Shown here one piece after another: positions 10,401-19,818 of a DNA stretch of 64,000 nt (position 1 is its first letter; every line of letters begins with the position of its first letter). The translations under genes and the position numbers were made by a program. The notes under the pieces were generated by a model. It made no database searches. It saw only the letters and a program-made list of their open reading frames with translations, and had not been told where the DNA came from. The stretch comes from Monocercomonoides exilis (taxonomy: Eukaryota > Preaxostyla > Oxymonadida > Polymastigidae). The DNA lies in assembly GCA_001643675.2 (NCBI GenBank), contig LSRY02000027.1, forward strand, positions 315,001-379,000. The letters are read 5' to 3'.

Positions 10401-12748
10401 CTTCTTCTCCCTTTACTCCTCCTCCTCCTCCTCCAATCTCTGTTTTTTCTTCTTTCTCCTCTTTCGCTTCATTCAACATTTTACTTGCTTCTTCTTCATT
10501 CTGTTCTTCAAATTGACCTCTTTCACCATCATCAGATTGATCAGTCAATTTTTCAAAATCGTCTTCTTTTTCAGTCTTGCTAATGTTTTGATCTTGTTTT
10601 CCTTCTTCTTCGCATTCTTCGCCTTCTTTCTCTTCTGCACCCTCCACCAGCATGTCCTCTCCTTCTCCAATCATGTCACTCACTCCACACAACAAAAGTG
10701 CAAACAGCATCTTCCCTTGTTCTTTCTGCTTCTCCGTCACAATCTTCTTTGATTTCTTGCTCATCTTCACCGCCGTCTCTGACTCTGCCTTTGCTTTGTT
10801 GTGTGCCTCTTCCTCACTCGCCAGCTGCTGATGCTGCAGAGTGGCTGACTCCACATGCAGTCGCTTGAACGTCGACTGCATCGATTCTCTTCCACTCTGC
10901 CCGTCTGTGTTTGTGTTTGTGTTTGTGTGTGCAGCTTCTTTGTGCTTTGCTGAAGGTACTTTGGAAACACCAAATTTCTCTTCGTTGTATTTCTGGATTT
11001 CGATCTTCATCTGAAGCTTCTGCCGCCTCTGGGTGTCTCGCATCATCCTGTCCACCACATTCAGCCCTTCCTCTTCTTCTTCTATTTCATCGCCATCATC
11101 TTCTTCCTCTTCCTCCTCTTCCTCTTCCTCATCTTCATCTTTATCTTCTTCTTTGTTTTCATTCCCTTCCCCTTTATCTCCCTCTTTTCCTCTCCCAGCC
11201 ATTTCCTTTTCTCCTTCTTCAAATTCCCGAATAAATACCTCACTTTCTTCGTCTTCAAACACTTGTCGCATCAGTTTTTCTTTCTCTTTGTCGAGTTTCG
11301 CCTTCATCTTCTCTTCTCTCCTCTTCCTCTTCTCTTCTATTCTCCTCCTCTTCTCTTCCTGAATCTTCGCCTTCATCGCCTTCTGCCTCCTGTCAAACGA
11401 CTGCGTCTCCAACGTCGGCTGGAATGTGCACTCGGCTGACTGACATTGGCTGATCTCTTCTCTCTGCCGCCTCCGCTGCTCAGCATCTTCCATCAGTCGG
11501 TTTGTTATCCTCACACTGACTGGAAAAGAAGAAGATGCTGATGATGATGAAGATAATGGAGGTTGATCTCCATCCTGCCGATGCTCTGCGCTGTTTGGCT
11601 CTTCTTTTCCTTCACTTGAATAATCGCTTTGCCTCCTTTCTCCATTTTGAGCAGCTTTCTTCTTGTATTTTGTGATTGTCGGGTGGAACGTGCATTCGCT
11701 GTCAGGGCTGTAGTCTCTTCCGTCCTCCTCCACAATCCTCGGCTGTGCTAATCGGCTGATGCGCTTCATTTCCCTTGTGCTGAGCACCCTTCCGCTGCTG
11801 CTTATATCACCGCTCTGATTGTCATCCTTTTTGGGTTCAGTTGTCTTCTTTCTGTTTTCTTCTTCTTGTCTTTCCTTTTTTTCTTTCCTTTCTTCTGCAT
11901 CTTTCATTAGCCGAGAAACAAGATCAGATATTTCTCCTTCTGATCGCTTCACTTGTTTGACTTGTCCTGCCTCCTTCTTTTGTTGGGCTCTATGCCTTAT
12001 TATGCGATCTGCTCTGATTTCTTCGCTTTCGTGAACAAGTCTTTCAAAAAATTCTGGAGGAGGTGTCCTATTTCTTTTTTGTTGTGTTGATTTCTTTGCT
12101 TTATTGAAAGATTGGTGTGATTTAATTTGTTTTTCCTGCTTGTTATTGTTAATTTCATTGCTTTGAATTAACATAAATTTTGTTTGAAGAGCATCTGACA
12201 CAGATTTTGGAAGAGAATGTTTTGCGCAAAACTTTGAGCATGTTGCTGCAATGTCATCTCCATCATAAACTATAATTTTCTCTTCATGGCCTTTCAATTC
12301 AAACGTTGCAGCAAATAGAGGCTTTTTCTTATTGTCTGGAAATATTCGCACAAAGCAATAAAGTATGGATAAAAGAAATTGTTAATTGCAAGCAATATAT
12401 AAAAAGTATTTCTTTCGATAATAAAACAAATACCTTCGGGATCATTCGTTATTGAAGTTGATATAGGAAATTCACTCAAAGAACGAGGAGATGTTTCTTC
12501 CCAAATAGAATCGGCTTTTGAATGTTCATCATCAAATGCACTAAATGTGTCTATATAAAAAGTGAGGTGTTTTAAAAGCAATATATCTTCCAAATTAAGT
12601 AATAATCAAAATACCTTGTGTGCTATCTTCACTTTAATATAAAATGTCACATTTATAAGATTCGCTTAACAATTAAATTTACAAGCAAATTTTTCAAAAC
12701 AAACTCGGTAACTTGGCAATTTTGACTTGCAAGTTCGATTATATCCAT
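7453..12748 (-). CDS. Large low-complexity protein with repeated [E/K]C[T/P]F-x-P motifs, putative cytoskeletal/flagellar protein
   Basis: Four-exon model on the minus strand: 12748-12705, 12631-12615, 12550-12434, 12335-7453. Introns are 73, 64 and 98 nt, all GT-AG, and the joined frame gives 1686 aa. The last two introns are well supported; exon 1 uses a GTTTGT donor and is less sure. Residues 55-115 form a small domain with the signature VYDGDD followed by a helix, like the short N-terminal DGDDP-type domain I recall from protist flagellar and basal-body proteins. Four motifs follow: ECTFHPTI (about residue 274), ECTFQPTL (363), ECTFRPSI (1324) and CPFTPKI (1506). Each is followed by basic helix (KKKFEEMKK type). 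Such motifs are common in protist axonemal and cytoskeletal proteins. Between them lie acidic and poly-Ser stretches. Function is inferred only from motif style. Confidence 0.7.
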
Positions 12749-13560
12749 TTTTAACTTGATCTTGACCTTAATTTGACATTTGAAAAATCAGTAATTAAAG
12801 CATATATTTTTTTCATAAGATGGCTGATTCTTTTATAACTCACATGTTCATTCGGGTTTTGATCGAAATTTTAATCTCAATGGATTTTAATTGAAAACTT
12901 TGTTAATTATCGATCCAATTAATTCCTCAAAGTGATTTTCATTTGAAATAAAATTTAATTTTCTGCCAAAAAAGAAAATTGGGTTATTTGTTTTTTGTGT
13001 CACTGTTTATCAGTTAGTGAAATTTTTTTTGAAAATCAGATTTAATTAAAGCGTCTCAGAATGAAATTTTTTTATTTTTAAAAGAAATAGAAAAAAATAG
13101 TTTGATGTTATTTTTAGTTTCTTTAAAACTGAAGAATAAACTTTTGTGAGTTTTGAGTTTTGGGCAAATAATTATACAGTTTAGGCTGTTCTTTTTATAT
13201 GTGTGTTTGTTTTCAAAATCAGAAAAATAATCAGAGTGTGGATTCTTTGTCACAATTATAAAATTGACATGGAAACAAAAAAATGAAATGCTTTCAAAAT
13301 CACAAGTTTCACAAAATCCAATGTTAGAGATTAATGACAGATAATGAACATATGGGGGAATACACGTACTTTTAAGCTGTTTTTTGAAAAAAACATAAAA
13401 CATTATTTCATTCATTTCTTTGTTGAACAAACTCAGATAATAAATTAACTTAAACATTCACATATGTTTTTATATATCACTTAAAGTTGAGTGTCAAGCC
13501 CAAACTTGTGCATAAACTGGCACACACTATTATATCATCACATAATGTTTTGTTCCTTCA

Positions 13561-13690
13561 CATGAATTTCAAAAAATGGACTTCACATGTTTTTTTTTTT
13601 TTTTTTTTTCAAAAAGCTCATCTGAAGGAACTAACTTTTTTCATGAAAATGACTGAAGTGTTATATTTTCCCCCTTATGAAAATTTTTTT
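13561..13690 (+). repeat. Diverged direct repeat, copy A
   Basis: The segment contains TCAAAAAATGGAC, a T-run, then ATGAAAATGACTGAAG and a T-rich stretch ending in CCCCC. A second, diverged copy in the same orientation lies at about 14391-14510 (TCAAAAAATGGACA, ATGAAAATGCCTGAAG, TTTTTCCCC). The two copies flank the palindromic element. Alignment was by eye and the copies carry indels. Confidence 0.5.
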
Positions 13691-13823
13691 CATTGACAAC
13701 TCTTAATAATGATCAATTCAAAACCATATTTCATGTTGTTGATAGTGTTTTGTCAAATGTGAAAAAATTTAAGAAATTATAAAAAAAAATTATGATTTGT
13801 TCCTAACTTTTTCTTCAATCATA

Positions 13824-14226
13824 TACAGATATCGCATAAAATACCGGACATCGCACAAAATACCGGACAAGATCGATTTCACAATAACCGCAAGAGGAAT
13901 AATTCTGACAATTTTCATCAAAATACATCTCATTAATACAAACTCATTTGATAAACGAGACTTTCAAAATTGCTTCATTTGTGCTCAGAAAAAAAATAAT
14001 AATTAAAATTTCGGAGAAATAGAATTTTGAGTTTCTCCGAGATTATTAATTATAATTTTTTCTGAGCACAAATGAAGCTGGTTTGAAAGTCTCGTGGATC
14101 AATTGAGTTTGTATTAATGAGATGTATTTTGATGAAAATTGTCAGAATTATTCCTCTTGCGGTTATTGAGATATCGGTCTTGTCCGGTATTTTGTGCGAT
14201 GTCCGGTATTTTATGCGATATCTGTA
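13824..14226. mobile_element. Near-palindromic MITE-like element with TA ends
   Basis: The 403-bp segment reads almost the same on both strands. The left end is TA-CAGATATCGCATAAAA and the right end is its reverse complement, closing on TA. Arms of about 185 bp meet at a small hairpin around 14020-14040 (TCGGAGAAA / TTTCTCCGA). Each arm carries two tandem copies of an ATACCGGACA-containing unit (near 13838-13870 and inverted near 14180-14215). Arms differ at scattered positions, so the copy is not recent. TA at both outer ends fits a Tc1/mariner-type target duplication. It encodes no protein and is best called a non-autonomous foldback element. Confidence 0.7.
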
Positions 14227-14390
14227 ATTATAAGGGGAAAAATAAGGACATTCAAGCTTTTTTTGATCAAAACACAAAAAAATTGCTTTCACTCATTCAC
14301 TTATTTTTCTTTCTCAGATTTCAAAATAATTTTGATTTTCATATCTGTAAACAAATATTATTGAAATCAAAACATAAAGTTTTCCAACAT

Positions 14391-14510
14391 TTTTCGAATG
14401 TCAAAAAATGGACATATTTTTTTTTGTGTCTTTTTATTTCAAATAAGTCAATGAAAAGTGCATAATTTTTCAATGAAAATGCCTGAAGCGAAATATTTTT
14501 CCCCATAAAT
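14391..14510 (+). repeat. Diverged direct repeat, copy B
   Basis: Second copy of the repeat at 13561-13690, in the same orientation, on the far side of the palindromic element. It shares TCAAAAAATGGAC and ATGAAAATG(A/C)CTGAAG blocks, with a different T-run length. Confidence 0.5.
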
Positions 14511-14760
14511 CTTACATTCTCATTTATAACAATAATGAAAAATTATAAATATAGAAATATGTATTTGAATATATTGTGTTGAACATAATTCATGAAGTCA
14601 TCAATATTGCCCAAATTTTTCATATGTTTATTTGTCAACGAAATAGATATGAGATCACTTCAAATTAACAGTCACATCCATTTAATGTTCAGATAATAAA
14701 TTTATGATCATTTCTTGCAATTGGAAAATTTTTTTATTTCTTTTCTAATTCACAATTATA

Positions 14761-17700
14761 GACCTGTGCGACAAGTGGCAAAATTTGTCAGTAACTGACA
14801 CAGGTGACCGACAGGACAATTTTTACTGATTGCAACCATTATTTTTTTATTTATTTCATTTTTTTAGAGTATTTTTACGAATTGAAAAATAAAATGTGCT
14901 CATAATTTTTTTTTCAAATTATTGATAGAATGTTTCATGTTTCTACAAAATTTAAAAATTTTGTTGGAACATGGCAGGAAATATTTATTTCAACAAAAAG
15001 AAAGAAAGAAAGAAAACAGAAATAGAAGAGAAGAAATCAATAGTATTTTTTTTATTCTTTGTCAAAAATGATAAAAAATATTTGATAAAGAAATATAAAA
15101 TATTTTTTCCAATTTTTTAGAAAATTCAATTAATCAAATTTTCCAAAATATATTTTTCGCTGACAAGATCTGTGAAAAATGGAATTTAATATGCCACTGG
15201 ATGTCACTTCTGTCACTGACATTCTGTTTAGTCAATGAAATAAACATATTTGAAAAAGAAACAGAATAACAAAATAATTTGTTGAGCAAATGAAATGTTT
15301 GAGATTTCATTTTTCCATCAATTGCAACCATAACTTTTTATTTGATATCTTGTTGTCCTTCTTTTTCAATGAAAGAACCAAATATATGTTAACAAAAAAG
15401 AACTGAAGATAATTTACTGAAAGATTGTTTTCACTAATTATTGTTTGAAGATGTGCATATTTGTTATTTTTATGATTTCATCACTCTTTGTTTGATTGAT
15501 TTGTTTTGCATTTTCCTTCATATGATGTGAATTTCATCCCTTGAAAATGCATTTCTCACTTTATTATTAAAACAAAACTTTCAAAGTTTTTGAATGTTCG
15601 TTCCGGATCTTTTACGAAATAAAGGATGAAATTACAATTTTTTTATGGAAGTGACAAGCAATATGAATGACTTTATGGAGCTTTTGAACTAGTGATGAAG
15701 AAAAAAGTGTGTGCAGCTACTTGAACCAATGAACAATTCCTTTTTGTCCATATGCAACAAGCTGGCCATGCTCATCATATCGTTTGAACAGCAATTGCTG
15801 AATTTCTGTCATTAAAATGCGGGTCATTCAATGAAATAAATGAAATAATGATCATTCTTTATTCTTCAGGAACATGCTGAGTTTTTTTTTAACGATCACT
15901 GACAAACTGATATATTTTACAGAACATTCATTCCACTAATCAAAATTCTTCACTCACGTTCCATGGTTCATGTCAGCTTCGATATTTTCATCCTGTTTTG
16001 GATCATCTTCGAAACAATATTTCTTTCTCAACACTCTTTATTCTATTTCAATGAGAAAATACGAAGATTCTATGAAAATAGAGGGAAACACTTGAAGAAA
16101 AAATTACAGTTGAAAAGAACAGAGAAAAAACTGCAGAATAGTAAGAAATATTAATCGAAGAAGATGAAAGGCAGCTTGAGATGATGAGAAAAAGATGATG
16201 AATGAAACGTGTTTTTTTTTTACCGGAAGATTGAATCAATATGTTTCTTTTCGAAGTTATCAGAAGAAGCAAAGAGAATTGTGGAATGTTATCCGAAGCA
16301 CTTTTTTTATAATAAATGAAATTAGGTTTCACTTCATTTTTTTGAGAAATAATAATAAATAAGAAAGCATTCTCAAACCCTCAAGCGCATGTTTTCAATT
16401 TTGTGAAATGAACATGAAGAAAGAAATTTTTGAGTCACAAACAAAATAAAAATATATTTGTTAATTATTCACAAAATATTCAGAGACATCTCATGATAAA
16501 TTATCGAAATATTTACAGCTTTGATAAAAAAATATTCCTTGTCATCTTATGAAATAGTGGTCGAATTTTTCTTCTTCCATTCATTCAAACATCTATAATT
16601 TTTGTTGACTTTCTTTCAACTTTGTCCTTTTCTTCTTTCTTTTTTTCTTTTTATTGCCTAATATGTTCATCGAAAAAAGAAAGAATTCTGATATCATTCT
16701 TTATTTCAATTTTTGCTGCTGAATCTCCAACAAAATGACATTTATAGTTCCCTTTTTCAACAAGCCATCAATTTTCAAAGCTCTGTAATATACTGCTATT
16801 TCAAAAAAAATAAATAATTATCTCACCTATTTCTTTGCGATTGTCCTTTGCTTGTCGGAATACTCTTTCAACGCTGTCAATAAGCCTGGTAATTTTTTCA
16901 TCAATCAATTTTCTACAAAATAAGAAAAAATTTCTTTCGCTCAACCATCTCCATATTGCATTCTCTTCTTTCCATTCTTTTTCTCCTTTTCCCTCAAACC
17001 TTCTCTTCCAATTCACACACTTCTCCAGCTCTTCCAATTCTCTCACTTCTTTCTGCACAAAATGCAGCTCATCAACAATCACTCCCACCAAGCTGCTGTC
17101 ATTGAATAATCTCCTGATAAAAAACTGCCAAGCTGACTAATTAGCAAGTTGAGTGATGTTGCGATGTTCCTGATGATGGAGGATGATTTCTTTGATTTCA
17201 TTCAGATACAATTCTTTTTCGACTTACAAAGATTAGAAAAAGATCGGGTGGAAAAAAATACATCAAAAAGGAAATTGAAGTGCTCAAACGTAAATCATGC
17301 CAGCGCAACTCAAAGCCAGCAAAACGATTTCCACTTCTTTTTGTCCCTCTTCGCTTTCATCTTTATTCAGTGCAACTTACAAATGGCAAGACACGCAAAT
17401 TGAAAGAAATTCCTGAGAAATCCACTTGTTCAATAAAAGATAGCATTCACAAAGATCAACCCAAAGCTTTTCATTCTTCTCTTCTATTTTCTTATCTTCT
17501 TCAATAATCATCTTCTCAAGTTTTGCACAACGATGACATTTAAAAATTAATGTTCCGCGCATCTCTCATGATTTTCAAATATCCAATGCGCTTCAGCAAC
17601 AACAATGCATTTTCCATCGAAAGATTCTTTTCTTCAATCATTTTGTCCATTTTATCGAACAGTTCTTTTGTGAACAAGGACAACATAACCCGTCCAAGAT

Positions 17701-18292
17701 TTTCTTTTCCATCATCAATTATTTCATTCATTTCTTCGATCTTCTGCTTCTGCTCATCCTCAGTGCAATGGTCAAGCTCAAGATTCAATTCTAGTAAAAA
17801 AACAAAGAAAGAAATACAAAAATCAAGAATTCAATAGCGACAATGAATGCAAACCTTTGTATTTTCATTTGGCATATATTTTTTTGCATTTTCTTCATTG
17901 ATTTCATTCAGGAAACGATATAATATCTTCGTAAATATTGTATTTGAACATGTTTGGATTTAATGAATTGAAGAGAAATCGAATCAAAAATTGTGTTTAA
18001 CAACGTTAGTATTAGAACTATTCATAAAATGATAAATATGATTAACAACGCATTTTATAAGAAAATAATGTTTAATGAATCTGTTTATGTTATAATGGAT
18101 TGAATGATCAAAAGATTGAAATTATATAAAAAATTATAATATAAACTTGATAAAATTATTTCATGCAACAAAAGCAATTTTATTATAAAAAATTTGAATT
18201 AATCTTTTTTATTTTTATTTTTATTTTATTTTTTTATTTATTTTTTTAGTGACCGACAGCAACAAAAAATGGCATGTCGTGTCGCACAGGTC
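14761..18292. mobile_element. Possible TIR-bounded element (13-bp inverted ends, TA flanks)
   Basis: GACCTGTGCGACA at 14761-14773 has its exact reverse complement ending at 18292. Both copies are flanked outside by TA (14759-14760 and 18293-18294). Just inside, both ends also carry GTGACCGACAG (about 14811 and 18250), but in the same orientation. The interval holds a decayed multi-exon gene copy (16461-17790) and no transposase that I can recognise. It may be a non-autonomous transposon carrying a host gene fragment, or two separate short-element remnants that happen to face each other. The short terminal match is the only structural support. Confidence 0.35.
16461..17790 (-). pseudogene. Decayed copy of a multicopy oxymonad helical-repeat family
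   Basis: Read on the minus strand, successive fragments match a protein family I recall as highly multicopy in Monocercomonoides: LFDKMDKMIEEKNLSMENAL, EEKNEKLWVDLCECYLLL, ALNKDESEEGQKEVE, LYLNEIKEIILHHQEHRN and RLIDSVERVFRQAKDN. Breaks seen: TAA at 17540 with a +1 frame change across a T-run; TAA at 17377-17379 where Lys is expected; a further frame loss near 17290; TAG at 17137-17139 (Tyr expected); TAA at 16701-16703; TGA at 16491-16493. An intron is still visible at 16783-16826 (GTGAGA...CAG) and an acceptor lies near 17792. The family-like end ...SEYFVNN with TAA sits at 16461-16463. Function of the family is unknown to me; it looks like an all-helical, armadillo-type repeat. The copy lies inside the possible TIR element. 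Confidence 0.75.
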
Positions 18293-18620
18293 TACACAAT
18301 TATTTATTTTTGGTGGATCCTTTTTCGAAAGAAAGAAAAATTTTTATCCGAAAAAAGAAAGCGAAACAATTGATTTGAAAGTTAAAGTTAAAGATTTGTT
18401 CATGACAAAATTATCAGGATATGAGATTGTCACTCAACTGTGAACGGAAATGGATTAAACTGGCTATCATTCAAACAGAAATTCCGGTTCAAGAAAAATG
18501 ACTATGAAATTATAACTCAAATTTTTTCTCTTTTCAGATCAATAAAATAACTTATATAAAACATCAGCAACACATTCCGTTCTATGAGTCTTTTTGAAAA
18601 AAAACGAAAAATGATTCATT

Positions 18621-18883
18621 GTTATAATTATGTGTCATTCTTTTTGAAAAGTTGCAAATGTTTAACTTTCAAATAAATAAAAAAATTTCATATTTTGCTC
18701 AAATTTCTGTTAACATGCACCAAACTTCACTCATATAGAATGTATTTCTTGACAATGCTATTTCACACATTTTAATTAAGATAGGTTCGTGAAAATAGAA
18801 TATTGAGCAAAATATGAAAAAAAAATTTTTTTTTGAAAATAAAACATTTGCGACTTTTCAAAAAGAATGACCGTTATTATAAC
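18621..18883. repeat. Inverted-repeat (MITE-like) element
   Basis: The left arm, about 18621-18710, begins GTTATAATTATGTGTCATTC. The right arm, about 18792-18883, is its diverged inverse and ends ...GAATGACCGTTATTATAAC. Shared inner blocks include TTTTTGAAAAGT(T/C)GCAAATG and CATATTTTGCTCAA. The loop is about 80 bp. Arms differ by substitutions and small A-run indels. There is no coding capacity. Confidence 0.6.
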
Positions 18884-19680
18884 TGACACTTGAAAACAAA
18901 AAGTTATGCGAATAAAAAATTTGTGTTTCATTGATCATAATGAAAAAGCAGTGCATTTCTTTTTAATATTGATTTAATAATTTTTTCTTTCATATTCGAT
19001 GATTATTTTCTAAAATGAAAATAATGGGATTGATTGTCTGTGGAATTAATTGCACGTCAGTGACGCAACTTCCTCCACTGACTGACGTGAAGATCAGTTT
19101 TCCAAATTTCCGCAGATGTTTTAACCATATTAATTGTTAATAATTTCATCAACATTTTTTATATTAATGAATTTTTTTAAATATCTTCATTCAGCAAAAA
19201 TATCATCAAATTTTTTTAATTATATTTTTGTCAGATTTTTTTGAAGCTCGCATGTTTTTTTCTTAATGGAAATGAGTTTTTGAAAATGTAATAGTATTCA
19301 CGCAAGTGAAATTTCATGAGCAGGAACAGTAATTTCGTCATAATATAAGATTTTGCATCATATTGATAATAAAACAAATACGATTTTTTTAAATAGATTT
19401 TTTTTTCTCTGCATATTAAAAAACAATTATATTTTTTCCTATTTTTCATGGGGTTGTTATTATTTTGGATTCATAAAAAAAATAACATCGAAAGAATAAA
19501 ATTTGATAATTCGATCACAATTTGAACTTAGGTGTGAAAATAAACTGCATCATAGCAATAATTGCCAAACATCATTTTGAAAATAAAAAAATTGATAATC
19601 CTCAAACAGCAATATAAAAAAATAAAATAAGTGATTCGAACAACAGCAAGCGAGTAAATCATGAAAATGATCAATTGAAG

Positions 19681-19728
<48 letters not shown>
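19681..19728 (+). repeat. Poly(A) run of about 48 bases
   Basis: An uninterrupted A homopolymer about 90 bases beyond the stop of the minus-strand GTPase gene, so it reads as poly(T) on that gene's strand. Exact length may be unreliable because homopolymers are hard to sequence. Confidence 0.85.
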
Positions 19729-19730
<2 letters not shown>

Positions 19731-19818
19731 CCTTTTTGAGAAAAATAAGATTGCAACAAAATTAATACATCTGTTTTTTGCTTTCTTCATCAAAAGAATA
19801 GCTCTTAATTTGTTATTA

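Larger units (their letters stand above)
12749..16459. other. Gene-poor, repeat-rich AT-rich region
   Basis: About 3.7 kb with no convincing intact gene. It contains a diverged direct repeat, a 403-bp near-palindrome (13824-14226), the left end of a terminal-inverted-repeat pair (14761) and many A/T homopolymers. Two short blocks on the minus strand (about 15718-15815 and 15965-16020) look codon-like but do not join into a clear gene. The remaining frames are short, AT-driven and lack family features. Confidence 0.55.
17795..19818. other. Intergenic, AT-rich, with inverted repeats and poly(A)
   Basis: About 2 kb without a supported gene. It contains the right inverted end at 18280-18292, an inverted-repeat element at 18621-18883, an imperfect hairpin at about 19035-19118 and a long A-run at 19681-19728. 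The 5' part (17795-17870) may hold the eroded first exon of the adjacent pseudogene. Confidence 0.5.

Noticed and set aside
13056-13457. 133-codon minus frame
   Set aside because: Very AT-rich, Phe/Lys/Asn-dominated, no motif or splice partner; likely chance.
14139-14465. 108-codon plus frame
   Set aside because: Starts inside the palindromic element and runs into AT-rich spacer.
15963-16154. 63-codon plus frame with a hydrophobic start
   Set aside because: Overlaps better codon-like sequence on the minus strand and has no family match; left uncalled.
19550-19759. Minus frame with a long Phe run
   Set aside because: Phe run is the poly(A) homopolymer read in antisense.
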